Shown in pieces: positions 43,537 through 52,814 of a stretch of 64,000 nt of DNA. The position numbers and the translations under genes are program-made. The notes below the pieces were generated by a model, which saw nothing but the letters and a program-made list of their open reading frames with translations, made no database searches and was not told where the DNA came from. This DNA comes from Roseovarius arcticus (GTDB taxonomy: Bacteria > Pseudomonadota > Alphaproteobacteria > Rhodobacterales > Rhodobacteraceae): contig NZ_SZZN01000001.1 of assembly GCF_006125015.1 (NCBI RefSeq), positions 3,038,001 through 3,102,000 on the forward strand, read 5' to 3'. Positions within the stretch are counted from its first letter, which is position 1; the number at the start of each line of letters is the position of its first letter.

Positions 43537-43779
43537 GGGCTGAAGGATACCTTGATTGGGCCGTTGGCTCAGAACTTAGACACTACGTTAAAAAATCGCG
43601 CAAGAGGAGCGCGATGCTCGGCATCTGCACGCCTTTGCTGCTGTGAAACTCGGTTGCATGTAGTCAGACAAACCTTGCTGGGCTGTAGCGTTAGTTTCCG
43701 CCTGTCTTGTCAAAGGTGCCGGCTCTGGGGTCAAAAAGTTGACTGGCCCCCTATGTACCCGGCTTACTGATCGAGAAAA

Positions 43780-45405
43780 TTATGGCTTCGGCGGGCAGTT
43801 TGTAATGGCCTGCTGCAGTCTCAGCATCGGCGTGCCGGAGCTAGACATATCGGTTGATTGAAGCATGCATTCCAAAGCTTCGTTACCAGTATAGCCGGAC
43901 CTCACCAATCTGAACAAAAGATGTCCAGAAGCGCAGTATGGCGACGCCATTGAGGTTCCGCTCATGCTGCCATAGGCGTTCCGCGAAAATTGACCGGTTA
44001 TATCGAATGCTACCGCGCTAAAAATGTCGACGCCCGGACACGAAATATGCCCGCCTGTATTTGAAAAGGGCGCGCGGTTTCCATTGGAATCATGCGCCTC
44101 AACAATGACACCGCTATTCGCAATACCTTGTTCTCGGGCCTCCAGTGCGGCCCAATTAAATGGGCTGGCAAATCTAGCGCTTATCGGTGTTTCAAGGCCA
44201 GTACTATCGTTGCCTGCCGCCGAAAAAATCACCCGGCCATTCCTATCTGCCAGCTCAAGCAGCGGGACAAGGATTGCGCCCTGTGAGGCAACCAAAGTCC
44301 GCCACTGAGCGGCGTCTGGTAAATCCGGGTTGATACCAAAGTTGCCTCGCCAGTTGTAACCCAGACTAATATTGAAAGTTAGAACTTCGTCTTGTTGGGA
44401 AACAAAGTTTTCAAGTGTCGCTAGCACCTGACTAAAGAGGACGAAAAACTCCAGTACTTGACCGCCCTCGTCGGCATTGAAAAATATGTCACCTGAACGG
44501 GCGCGAACAAAGCAATTTGGCAGGACTCCCTTAACACCGACCGCATTGTCATGCCGACCGCAACCAATTGCGGCCACGTGGTTGCCATGATCATCGACAT
44601 CTGTCCTGGGTGACAGGCCCATAAAAACCAGGTCCTCGTGCCGTGAAAAGCCTACATCCATAACTCCAAAGAGAACGCCGTCACGAGCATTGTCCAGCGA
44701 CCAGAGCTGGTCGGCTTCTATGTCTGCGATGCCCCAATCGGCCCTTTCAATTGGGTTGGCTGCATCTGACAAAACGACGTCGCTTGGCGTCAGAAGATTA
44801 GTAATAACAATTTCTGTTTCGGGATTGTCTTGATCGCGCAAAAACAAGTCTGGTGTAGCGTTTTTAATACGGGGATCAGATTTAAAATCCTCTACAATAT
44901 CAACCATCCCTCGCAGCAAAGCGTCATTCGCATTGTCGTCAGACAACTCAGGCATGAAGTACCTACTAAGATCACCTTCGGCCTGAACGGAGCGTATTGA
45001 CGGAAACTTGCGGATGATCTCAAGCTGTCGTTCGGCAAGAAATGCACTTACTTCAGCTTCTGTTGTGCCAGGTTCAAATTGAATAATCACACTATTGGGC
45101 GCTGCTATCGGAACCTCTGTCATGCCGTCTGCATTAAATTGAAGTTTCGTCGGCGCATCGGTAGGAAGTTGATCCGCGGTTACGCTAAACTGTAGAGTTT
45201 TTTGATCATCTATATTCTGACCTTTTAGGGGATCCTTCAAAAAGTCCGACTGAAACACTTCCTTTGCGGGCAAAGCTTGAATTGCTTGCTGAGTGACATC
45301 AGGAAGGAGACGCAGGTTTTCTTGGCTCAGGGCACTCTGAGCGTGCAGGCCGATATCAATAGAACCACCCAGCAAGATCGCTGCAATAAAAAGTGCTCTG
45401 GACAT
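43780..45405 (-). CDS. Secreted S8 (subtilisin-like) serine peptidase
   Basis: 541 residues with a signal peptide (MSRALFIAAILLGGSIDIGL, cleavage near HAQS). A long propeptide or N-domain (about 25-225) precedes the catalytic domain. The catalytic triad is visible: Asp in FGVMDVGFSRHEDL, His in DVDDHGNHVAAIGCGRHD and Ser in YGSMSGTSMASPYCASG, with the oxyanion Asn in FSAAGNDSTG. It should be exported and self-processed. Composition is visibly poorer in GC than the flanks, shared with the neighbouring cytochrome gene 74 bases upstream on the same strand, hinting at joint acquisition. Substrates are unknown. Confidence 0.92.
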   Translation of the reverse strand: MSRALFIAAILLGGSIDIGLHAQSALSQENLRLLPDVTQQAIQALPAKEVFQSDFLKDPLKGQNIDDQKTLQFSVTADQLPTDAPTKLQFNADGMTEVPIAAPNSVIIQFEPGTTEAEVSAFLAERQLEIIRKFPSIRSVQAEGDLSRYFMPELSDDNANDALLRGMVDIVEDFKSDPRIKNATPDLFLRDQDNPETEIVITNLLTPSDVVLSDAANPIERADWGIADIEADQLWSLDNARDGVLFGVMDVGFSRHEDLVFMGLSPRTDVDDHGNHVAAIGCGRHDNAVGVKGVLPNCFVRARSGDIFFNADEGGQVLEFFVLFSQVLATLENFVSQQDEVLTFNISLGYNWRGNFGINPDLPDAAQWRTLVASQGAILVPLLELADRNGRVIFSAAGNDSTGLETPISARFASPFNWAALEAREQGIANSGVIVEAHDSNGNRAPFSNTGGHISCPGVDIFSAVAFDITGQFSRNAYGSMSGTSMASPYCASGHLLFRLVRSGYTGNEALECMLQSTDMSSSGTPMLRLQQAITNCPPKP

Positions 45406-45479
45406 TGCTTATCCTCCTCAGACAGATTCCTTTTAAAAAGTGGTTATAGCGTCCGCGAATGACCAGCATACTTAACCGC

Positions 45480-47222
45480 TCAAAGAGACTTCAGGTATTC
45501 CAAAAGCGCTTCTCGATCACCGTCACTCAGGCTGCTCCCGTACTCGTGACCGCAGCGGCTATTTCCAGAACCGACATCCGTACAATCAGTTGTTTCAAGC
45601 ACGTAGTCGAATTGGCTTTGCTCTGTAGACAATCCAACGCTTTCAATGTCGTAGCTCGGTCCAATCTTGAAAGCCACCGGCCGATCTGATGCAGGAAGCA
45701 ACAGCGCCTCCAGTGTCGGCACTGACCCATTGTGCAAGTAAGGGGCCGCGGCCCAAATGCCTTGTAGGACTCGCGCCTCGTAAGCGCACCCTGATCTATT
45801 TGCTGACGTGGTCAGTCCAGCGGGCGGTGGCTTGATCTCTCTAAATGCGCCTTTTAGCTGGCTTAGCTCAGGGGGTAATCCGCTGGTGGACAAAGCAGCG
45901 TTATCTGCCGACCCGAAACTAGTAATCCGCTGAAAAATTGTTCCGATTACGGCTGTCGACAGTAAATTGAACGCAGTATCCACCGGCTTGAGCGGATCTG
46001 TCAGGAAAGGAATTTTCGCGCCTTCCATTATCCCTGTATTTACTGTGCGTTCAAGAATCTTGCATTCACGGTTGTCCGTGCCGACATCTTGAATCGGGGT
46101 TTCCCAAGTTCCGCGTATAGTCCACCTGTTTGCGCCGGGACGTTGACCGTGACACTTGATACATCCACCATCAACCGACTCCCGGTTAAAAATTTCCTCG
46201 CCAGCTGCTGCAAGTGTGTGGTTAATTTCCCAAGGCCATTCTGGCGGCCCAATCTTCCATATGAGTTCCTCCAGATGTGACAAACCTTCGAAATTCGCGG
46301 AGTTGGACCCCAAATAGTCACGATTCAGAATAGTGAGACCGGTGGTTTTTGTGGGGTGCAAGACGCCAAATACCCCATAGACCTCACCAAGATTTCGGGC
46401 GAGGCCTAAAGTGTTATTTCCATTATCTGCAAAGCCAGGCCATTGCGTTTTATCCTGGCGCGCAGCGTTCCAAAGAAATGGATACCGGGTTGGAGCATCT
46501 GCTGGATAAATATTATCTGGGATTAGGTACGTAGGGGGAAGGCCGATATCCAGTCCAGCCAAGCGGTTGAAAATCATGGATACTGCATCAAGCCGCCCCG
46601 GCCCCCAAGCTGGATCTGGTAGGGCGCGGTTTGTCAAAGTACTGAAGCGTAAATGCCATAGCTCAAGTTCTAACTTGAGCTGCGCTTTCTCTTCGTCGTT
46701 GACCCCCGCCCCGATCACCTTTTCCGCGAAGATTTCGAAACTTGCGTTTTCGGATAAAACCAATGCCATGGCCGCATCAAGGTCAGCAAGAAAAGATTGA
46801 AAATCCACAATGCCGGGACCACCATCTATACGGAAGGGGGTGTTGTTTACCTCTATCTGCCGAGTATGACATGCCGCGCAGGTCATCCCTATCGACGGCT
46901 TCCCGTCATGCTGGGCCACAGTGAAGCCAACCGGAATGTCCAATGAGGCGCCATTTGGGTTCGGAAGGTAGCCATAGCGCGTCAAGCTATCTTCCAGAAA
47001 ACCAGTTCCGTCGGGCGACACTAAAGCACGCATCCAAGCCAGAGGCATAATCCGCGACCCCTGATCTTGAGTATAAAAAGCGCTCCTATTATAGGAATTC
47101 CATTCAGAACCTTGCTCAACAAAAACGGTTTGAGCGCTGATCGACATGCTGCTGAACGCGACTATCAGAGTAGCAAAGATGGGGCAAAAAAACGCGATGA
47201 AATTTTTTGAAACGCATTGCAT
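45480..47222 (-). CDS. Di-heme c-type cytochrome (cytochrome c peroxidase / RoxA-like)
   Basis: About 580 residues from the ATG at 47222, which begins a plausible signal peptide (MQCVSKNFIAFFCPIFATLI...SISAQ); upstream ATGs at 47231 and 47282 cannot be excluded. Heme sites are CAACHTRQIEV (about 115) and CIKCHGQRPG (about 365). AAPYLHNGSVPTLEALLLPA near the C-terminus is a signature of di-heme cytochrome c peroxidases and of the larger RoxA-type rubber oxygenases. Length is above that of ordinary CcpA (about 350), closer to the larger group. Periplasmic or secreted; the function is not fixed by sequence. It pairs with the S8 protease gene. Confidence 0.86.
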   Translation of the reverse strand: MQCVSKNFIAFFCPIFATLIVAFSSMSISAQTVFVEQGSEWNSYNRSAFYTQDQGSRIMPLAWMRALVSPDGTGFLEDSLTRYGYLPNPNGASLDIPVGFTVAQHDGKPSIGMTCAACHTRQIEVNNTPFRIDGGPGIVDFQSFLADLDAAMALVLSENASFEIFAEKVIGAGVNDEEKAQLKLELELWHLRFSTLTNRALPDPAWGPGRLDAVSMIFNRLAGLDIGLPPTYLIPDNIYPADAPTRYPFLWNAARQDKTQWPGFADNGNNTLGLARNLGEVYGVFGVLHPTKTTGLTILNRDYLGSNSANFEGLSHLEELIWKIGPPEWPWEINHTLAAAGEEIFNRESVDGGCIKCHGQRPGANRWTIRGTWETPIQDVGTDNRECKILERTVNTGIMEGAKIPFLTDPLKPVDTAFNLLSTAVIGTIFQRITSFGSADNAALSTSGLPPELSQLKGAFREIKPPPAGLTTSANRSGCAYEARVLQGIWAAAPYLHNGSVPTLEALLLPASDRPVAFKIGPSYDIESVGLSTEQSQFDYVLETTDCTDVGSGNSRCGHEYGSSLSDGDREALLEYLKSL

Positions 47223-47455
47223 AATGGGCATCCCAGATACAACTAATGCGTGAATCGTAGCGTATTTAACGATTCTGATCAAGTTTTCGGCAATTTTGGC
47301 TGGCTTTTTTGTTTATTCTCACCCTTCAACGGCTGCGATCAATCAGAAATATCTGGGCGTTCAAACCTCCAAATCAGTTCGATTTGCGGTAATTACGAAC
47401 ACTCTTTCAGCATGTAATGCCATTTTGATACAAGGGCGCTGGCGTCAGACAGGAA

Positions 47456-48412
47456 TCATTGGTCAACCAGATCGGCGCGCGCCCCAGCCGCATGTCCAGT
47501 ATGGAAAAACGCTTCTAGAGTGGAGATGTTTCTTGGAAGGTCCTGCACGTGGACGCGCCCTTCGGCGGGCACCAGTGGCGGCCAAACACCAAGTGTTCCG
47601 GCGCGCGCGCCACTCACCAGCCATTCGGCGGCTGGCAGGCAATCGTCGACCAGATAGTCGGTGCCGTCGATACGCGCTTTGAGGGCGTCGGACATTCCGC
47701 CAACCGCACGCCCATCAAGGCGGCAGGAGGCACGAACAATCACGTCGTCTGCATGTGATACGCGATAGCCTGAGGACCGCAATGCGCGAACGATGCGGCG
47801 ATCCTCGCCGTTTTCGTTGCGCTCAAACCCGCCCACAGCAACATATGCCGCTGGGGTAAAGGCCAAACTTGCACCTGCCGCTTCGCCATGCGTGCCAATT
47901 AGGTCAGCCGACTCTTCGGCATACTTGGCATATATCGTTTGAACCAGTGCTCTATAGCGCCCCTCGTTGGTAGCGAGAACGAGGTCCATCTCGCTTAAAA
48001 TACCCTTCTCGCTCTCGATTAAGTCGATCCGGCCGCATACCGCATCGACGGATTCAAGGTGGCGGGCGTTACATGCAATCCAATCCGCGGCGACGATACA
48101 ATCGGCATCCGTGGTCATCATGTATCTAAGGTGGCGCATCTGGCGCATGGCGTGATCGCACCCGATCCTTCGTGCAGCGCCTACGCCGTCTGCCGGGTTC
48201 AGGGCGCAGTCGAGGACCGTAAGGTCCAGATCATACTGCGCAGCTGTGTCGCGGGCCCTCTCGGCGGTCGCATCAATAGTGTTGTTGATCACCAGAATAA
48301 TTGTGGTGCGTTCAATTTGTCCGGCAAAAGCGGCCAGACAGGCGCCGATCCGCTCCGCCTCATTCCGGGCTGGAATGACGACTGCAATATTTTTGGATGT
48401 GTCATCCCTCAT
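47456..48412 (-). CDS. Glycosyltransferase family 2 protein
   Basis: 318 residues from the ATG at 48412, which shares its A with the stop of the methyltransferase gene (TGATG). The GT-A fold is clear: IAVVIPARNEAERIGACLAAF, the DxD in MMTTDADCIVAADWI and the acceptor-side Glu-Asp in GFERNENGEDRRIVRAL. The family moves one sugar from a nucleotide donor. It is the last of seven interlocked genes and lacks membrane segments, so it acts in the cytoplasm, perhaps finishing or initiating the same product. Confidence 0.9.
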   Translation of the reverse strand: MRDDTSKNIAVVIPARNEAERIGACLAAFAGQIERTTIILVINNTIDATAERARDTAAQYDLDLTVLDCALNPADGVGAARRIGCDHAMRQMRHLRYMMTTDADCIVAADWIACNARHLESVDAVCGRIDLIESEKGILSEMDLVLATNEGRYRALVQTIYAKYAEESADLIGTHGEAAGASLAFTPAAYVAVGGFERNENGEDRRIVRALRSSGYRVSHADDVIVRASCRLDGRAVGGMSDALKARIDGTDYLVDDCLPAAEWLVSGARAGTLGVWPPLVPAEGRVHVQDLPRNISTLEAFFHTGHAAGARADLVDQ

Positions 48413-48978
48413 CAGCCGGCCCTCGGCAGGCCACAATCAATGCGATATCCTTCGGTCTGCCAGACCAGATCAAATTCATGAGTGCCGCTTAGGGCATGTG
48501 CGAAAATTGCAAAGGCGTCGCTGCCCTGCAAATCGTTGCCCGATTGGCCGAAGTAGGACACGCAGATCAACTCGGCATCAGGCCATTTGTCAGCGACGGT
48601 AACGGCAAGTGTACCGAGGCTGTCTTTATCCAGAAAGTAGAGGATTTCGGAGAAAATCAGAAGATCGAAATCATCGTCAGGGAGGGGACAGGGATAGTAG
48701 CCCTGAGTAAAACTCGCTGTCGGAACGGCATGCCGTGCGGCCTCTAACGCCTTTTCCACAGCGTCCATGCCAGCGTATCGCGCGCAGATATCGGCGAGAT
48801 GGTAGGCCAGTTGACCATTGCCGCAGCCCAGCTCAAACGCGGATTGATAATGCGTGCGCGACAATGCCTTGCGGGTCTGCGCGAACTTCTGCCGCTCATA
48901 CCCGCTGGTTCTAAAGGCCCACGGATCGTCACCACCAGCATATAAGCCGTGAAGGTGCTCCAGCCCGACGCCCGTCAT
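48412..48978 (-). CDS. NodS-like SAM-dependent methyltransferase
   Basis: 188 residues. The N-terminal GGDDPWAFRTSGYERQKFAQT block and the SAM motif SAFELGCGNGQLAYHLADIC (about 46-65) match the NodS family, whose founder N-methylates the terminal glucosamine of rhizobial Nod factors. FDLLIFSEILYFLD is the post-motif II. The ATG overlaps the PIG-L stop by four bases and the stop overlaps the next ATG by one base. Because its neighbour is a PIG-L deacetylase, methylation of a freed amino group is a fair guess. Confidence 0.9.
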   Translation of the reverse strand: MTGVGLEHLHGLYAGGDDPWAFRTSGYERQKFAQTRKALSRTHYQSAFELGCGNGQLAYHLADICARYAGMDAVEKALEAARHAVPTASFTQGYYPCPLPDDDFDLLIFSEILYFLDKDSLGTLAVTVADKWPDAELICVSYFGQSGNDLQGSDAFAIFAHALSGTHEFDLVWQTEGYRIDCGLPRAG

Positions 48979-49682
48979 GGCATCCTCCAGAAAATTTCAT
49001 CGCTATCGATGAATTTGGCAACAAGCGCAGCAGGTAGCGTGAACCCGCTAGGATCGTCGCGGACAACCTGTCCCAGCTGGCTTCGGTGCGCTGCGATGGC
49101 TTCGCTCTTTGCTGCACGTAGTTCCGGAGCGCTCAATCGGGCCGGATCGTGCGCCGACACCGTCCGATCAAAATCGGGATCGTCCCAGCGGCACCAAACG
49201 GGATAGCTGTAGTAAAACCAATCAGGCCGCATCCGTCGCAAAATGTTGGCGACTTCGGCGGCGACCTTATGATCCTCATGGTGGTCTTCAACGGCGGGCA
49301 CGAAAATATGCCGCGCTCCGCAGTCGGCAATGATCACCGACAGGTCTGCCGCGATCTTGGTAGGATCAAGCTGATATAGACGGGCATCGGGCAGGCCCAT
49401 GCAGGTCACGTCGGCGGCGGTGCCCCCCAGCCTGATCACAGCGTCAACCAGTTCGTCCCGTCTGCACCGCGATAGCCTGCTCGGCGGCCATTCCTGTGAG
49501 TTAGGGTGCGAGGCGCTACCGTCTGTCATGCAAACGACATGTGCGCCGCCCCTGCCCGCGAATGCGCGCCCCAAAAGAGTACCGCAACCAAGCGACTCGT
49601 CGTCTGGGTGCGGCGCGACGACGACCAACTTGTCCTGCGTGGACAGAAAATCGAATAAGTAGGGGCGGCGATCCAGCATCAC
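48975..49682 (-). CDS. PIG-L family deacetylase
   Basis: 235 residues. The zinc site of the PIG-L/LmbE family is present: VVVAPHPDDESLGCGTLLG (about 20-39) and the second half VEDHHEDHKVAAEVANIL. The family removes N-acetyl groups from GlcNAc-containing substrates (GlcNAc-PI, mycothiol and bacillithiol precursors, some antibiotics). Four-base overlaps join it to the acyl-CoA-dehydrogenase-like gene before it and to the methyltransferase gene after it. No signal peptide is seen, so it is cytoplasmic. Confidence 0.92.
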   Translation of the reverse strand: MMLDRRPYLFDFLSTQDKLVVVAPHPDDESLGCGTLLGRAFAGRGGAHVVCMTDGSASHPNSQEWPPSRLSRCRRDELVDAVIRLGGTAADVTCMGLPDARLYQLDPTKIAADLSVIIADCGARHIFVPAVEDHHEDHKVAAEVANILRRMRPDWFYYSYPVWCRWDDPDFDRTVSAHDPARLSAPELRAAKSEAIAAHRSQLGQVVRDDPSGFTLPAALVAKFIDSDEIFWRMP

Positions 49683-50782
49683 TCAAAAATCCCCCAGGTG
49701 CCGCCGTCTTGGCCCAGAGCATGCTCCGCTGCGCGCTGCAAAAAAGCATCTCTCGCCGCCTGCCGCAGATAGACGGCCAAGTCGCGGGCCATCCTTCCGG
49801 TCTGTGATTGCGCATCAAAGTGCCGAAGCCCGATGCTTTGTTCGACTGCGCGGATCGCATCCAGCGCGACGTCTTCGGTTAGCAGCCTCGCGGCAATCGA
49901 GGTGGCGACAATCTGTTCCGTCGCAAGCCCAGCGTCTGTGGTCGCCATCGCAGCGCGCTCCACCAATGATGCACCCGCCCAAGCCCGCATCAGTATGGGC
50001 ATCAGGCGCGCCTGCTGCGGTCCTGCGTGCATACGGCCCATGGCGCGCAACTCCGCAGCGGCGCAGTCGATAAGGCCGATCGCAGCACCAACCTGCAGCC
50101 CGGCGATGCGCCAGACACCACCAACGAAATGCGGCTCTCTCAAGTAGTCGCCGGGCTCTCCCAGCCACTCGGCCTGGCTCATCGGAAAGTCCGTGAAATC
50201 AAACCTGCCTGACGCCGTCGCCTTCATTCCGTGCATATCCCACACGCTAGCATCTGCACGTGCTGTGTCCGAGACGTCGACCAAAGCCAGACGAACCTTT
50301 GGGCCTGAATTAACTGTGATGACAGCGTGGGTCACGGTTCCAAGGCCGGAGGCGAACATCTTGGCACCGCTCAGACAATCGCTTGGAGCCGTCCACGTTA
50401 CCGGAGTTTTGCCATCTGCGCCCCACACCCCCAGAAACGCGCCTTGATCGATCAACGTACGCACGCGGCGTTTTAGGTGTGGCGCTCCGTAGAGGTTGAT
50501 CAGGGTGGACGCATTCATGTGTCCCTCCCACAGTCGGCCGACGCAAAGATTGGCCGCGCCAACCTTCATCAGCAAATTGGCGGTTCGGTTCGGCGGCTCA
50601 CCGCTGCCCTGGAGCAGGAGGTCTGCTGACCTCAGTAAATCAATGGAATTAGCAATGGGACGCGTGCCATCTTCTTCAGCCGCCGCTCCGTCGGATAATT
50701 TGGCCAGCAAATCAGCAGAGATCTCGCCTTGGCCTACCTCATGAAATGGCATCTTGGGCGTGACATTTGAGACCGGCATCAT
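49679..50782 (-). CDS. Acyl-CoA dehydrogenase-like protein
   Basis: 367 residues with the overall pattern of an acyl-CoA dehydrogenase: helical N-domain (LLMKVGAANLCVGRLWEGHM), a middle beta domain (VTWTAPSDCLSGAKMFASGLG, RLALVDVSDTARAD), and a helical C-domain (GLQVGAAIGLIDCAAAELRA, ATTDAGLATEQIVATSIAARL). Similarity to textbook members is weak and I cannot see the usual catalytic Glu, so it may be a divergent flavoprotein, or an FAD-dependent enzyme with another task (dehydrogenation or N-oxygenation). It is locked into the operon by four-base overlaps on both sides. Confidence 0.75.
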   Translation of the reverse strand: MMPVSNVTPKMPFHEVGQGEISADLLAKLSDGAAAEEDGTRPIANSIDLLRSADLLLQGSGEPPNRTANLLMKVGAANLCVGRLWEGHMNASTLINLYGAPHLKRRVRTLIDQGAFLGVWGADGKTPVTWTAPSDCLSGAKMFASGLGTVTHAVITVNSGPKVRLALVDVSDTARADASVWDMHGMKATASGRFDFTDFPMSQAEWLGEPGDYLREPHFVGGVWRIAGLQVGAAIGLIDCAAAELRAMGRMHAGPQQARLMPILMRAWAGASLVERAAMATTDAGLATEQIVATSIAARLLTEDVALDAIRAVEQSIGLRHFDAQSQTGRMARDLAVYLRQAARDAFLQRAAEHALGQDGGTWGIFE

Positions 50783-51849
50783 CTAATTCCTTGTGCGAGA
50801 GAATACGAGGCGGCGCCCGATGGCGTCCGCTTAACCGCGCTTTGCAGAAGCTCGGCCCAGACATTCGCGACTTCAGCCATGTTAAATTCAGGATTGGTGG
50901 TTACGGCCGGGCAAGAATGCCGCCACTGGGCGATTTTCTTTAAGATAGCCTCCGGGTCATTGCCGTCAACGCGCTGCGCCTCGTCGGCCACAACCTCGTC
51001 ATTTGCGCCCAAACCCTCGTGGATCAGAACGGGCGTTCCCACTGCATTCGCTTCGGCCAGCACAAGACCGAATGTCTCGGCAAAGGACGTCTGCGGATTG
51101 AAGAGGCAGAGCGCCTGCCTCATGTGCTGGACAAGTACGTGATGCGGCAACGCGCCCAGAAATGACACACCATCTGGAACGGCGCCTGTATCCCACTTCA
51201 GATATCCGGGGTCCGCAACGGCGAGAGTGATACTAGGGATAGACAATCTCAACGCTGCGAACTGTTCAAACACTTGCCCAAGCCCCTTGTGGGGAGAACT
51301 TGCAAACAGCAGCTTATCTGCGTCGCGGGTTGAGCCATCGGGCCGCAAGCCATCAGCAACAGGATTGTAGATAAACGTAATATCAGGACGGTCAGACGTG
51401 CGGGTAAAAGTTGCTAGCGATCTCACATGTGTCCGCGAGACACAAATCACTGTTATGTCCGCGTCTTTCATAACGGCGCCCATCGCGCGGTTATGCCGTC
51501 CGGGGTAGACATGAAGCCACAGGAATATCGGCGTGCCGGGATAAAGTTTGCGCAGTTTGGCAGCAACTTTCCAGCGATTAAGCACAACAATTGCATCAGC
51601 GGCACGTGCCTGGCGCAAATGATCCAAAGGGCGTAGATCGCCCGCATCAGACCGAATGCTGTCACTGCGGCCAGCCTGATAATGGGTCACTCTGAATCGA
51701 AACCGCAAGGCTGTGGCGACACGCAATACCGTCGCCTCAGTCCCGCCCAGTCCGCTCTTTTCCAAGTCAGCCAGATCATAACCGCCTGCACAGCACGGAT
51801 CGACGAACGCAATCAATGGTAGGTTTGGTGGGTTCGCCAACATCATCAT
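50779..51849 (-). CDS. Glycosyltransferase family 4-type protein
   Basis: 356 residues from the first of three ATGs (51849, 51846, 51843); the open frame continues far upstream but that part is the shadow of the next gene. GT-B fold signs: GGYDLADLEKSGLGGTEATVLRVA (blocks at about 20-45) and the donor-binding FAETFGLVLAEANAVGTPVL with the Glu-x7-Glu pattern. It transfers a sugar from a nucleotide donor in the cytoplasm. Its start lies inside the stop of the upstream GT2 gene and its stop overlaps the next ATG by four bases. Confidence 0.9.
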   Translation of the reverse strand: MMMLANPPNLPLIAFVDPCCAGGYDLADLEKSGLGGTEATVLRVATALRFRFRVTHYQAGRSDSIRSDAGDLRPLDHLRQARAADAIVVLNRWKVAAKLRKLYPGTPIFLWLHVYPGRHNRAMGAVMKDADITVICVSRTHVRSLATFTRTSDRPDITFIYNPVADGLRPDGSTRDADKLLFASSPHKGLGQVFEQFAALRLSIPSITLAVADPGYLKWDTGAVPDGVSFLGALPHHVLVQHMRQALCLFNPQTSFAETFGLVLAEANAVGTPVLIHEGLGANDEVVADEAQRVDGNDPEAILKKIAQWRHSCPAVTTNPEFNMAEVANVWAELLQSAVKRTPSGAASYSLAQGIR

Positions 51850-52814
51850 TGGGCGGCCACCGCACTGGCAGCGCATGATGAGATGATAGCATTGACAGCT
51901 GCTGCCGTTCTGTCGGTCATAGGCACGTCGCGGGCGACGAGGCTGGCGGGGTTGCTGGCAAAACAAACCTGAAGAGCGTCTATATCGATAGGCACCGGTG
52001 CGATCCGGCCTGTCCTTCGCCATTCGTCGACCTTGCCCCATACCAGCTGTCGGTCGGCCTTTCGCTTTGCGCTGTCGTAGTCCGAGGTGCTGGATTGCGT
52101 CAGGCTGCCGGGTGTTTCGATCTTGGTTAGCAGCAACTCGGGAATGACCCACACAATCTCGCCATTTAGGATCAGGCGGTTGCGAAATTCCCGGTCTTCT
52201 TCGATGCAATCCTCGAACCCGCCAAGCCGCTTTAGCACCTCGGCACGAAAAAGGCCGGAATTGATGTGCGTCCATTCACCGGGTACGCGGCTACCCATCT
52301 GAAGATTTGGAAACACGTCGTCGAACAAAGAGATGTCCCGGCGGATTTCAACACGCTGCCCGTCCGGCAGGATAAGCTCGTGATGCGTAAGAGCCGCGCC
52401 GACCTTCAGCGTCTGGCCTGCACTCTTGCCAGCTAGCGCCCAATTCAGACAATCGTCAGCGCCGATATTCTGCGCGGTTAGAACCCGAACCTGATGTAGA
52501 ACCTTATCGCGATGCGGCAGATCGTCAGAATCGTGAAAGGTAATAGCCTCACCGCCAGTCAGCAAAATACCAGCATTTTTCGCCTGCGCCGTACCAAGGT
52601 TATGGACCAAGCGGACATAATTGAACCGTGGGTTACCAAAGAATTGGCGAACGGCGACGGGGGTGTCGTCGGTGCTGGCATCGTCAATGACAGTCACCCG
52701 GCAGTTCCACCATGACTGATCGAGTGCTGCCTGGACTGCCTTGGCAATAAGGTGAGCGCGATTGTAGGTCGGAATAACGATATCTACCAAAGGTGCGAGG
52801 GGGTCGATGCTCAT
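51846..52814 (-). CDS. Glycosyltransferase family 2 protein
   Basis: 322 residues. The GT-A N-terminus is VDIVIPTYNRAHLIAKAVQA, VTVIDDASTDDTPVAV, the DxD-like ITFHDSDDLPHRDKVL (about 94), and the acceptor loop FEDCIEEDREFRNRLILNGE. No membrane segments. It shares a four-base overlap with the processive-type GT2 gene upstream and with the GT4 gene downstream. Third sugar transferase of the cluster; donor unknown. Confidence 0.92.
   Translation of the reverse strand: MSIDPLAPLVDIVIPTYNRAHLIAKAVQAALDQSWWNCRVTVIDDASTDDTPVAVRQFFGNPRFNYVRLVHNLGTAQAKNAGILLTGGEAITFHDSDDLPHRDKVLHQVRVLTAQNIGADDCLNWALAGKSAGQTLKVGAALTHHELILPDGQRVEIRRDISLFDDVFPNLQMGSRVPGEWTHINSGLFRAEVLKRLGGFEDCIEEDREFRNRLILNGEIVWVIPELLLTKIETPGSLTQSSTSDYDSAKRKADRQLVWGKVDEWRRTGRIAPVPIDIDALQVCFASNPASLVARDVPMTDRTAAAVNAIISSCAASAVAAQ

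Noticed and set aside
43718..43752. Possible terminator GGGGCCAGTCAAC...GACCCC after the S8 protease gene
   Set aside because: The stem needs a three-base bulge and there is no clear U-run after it.
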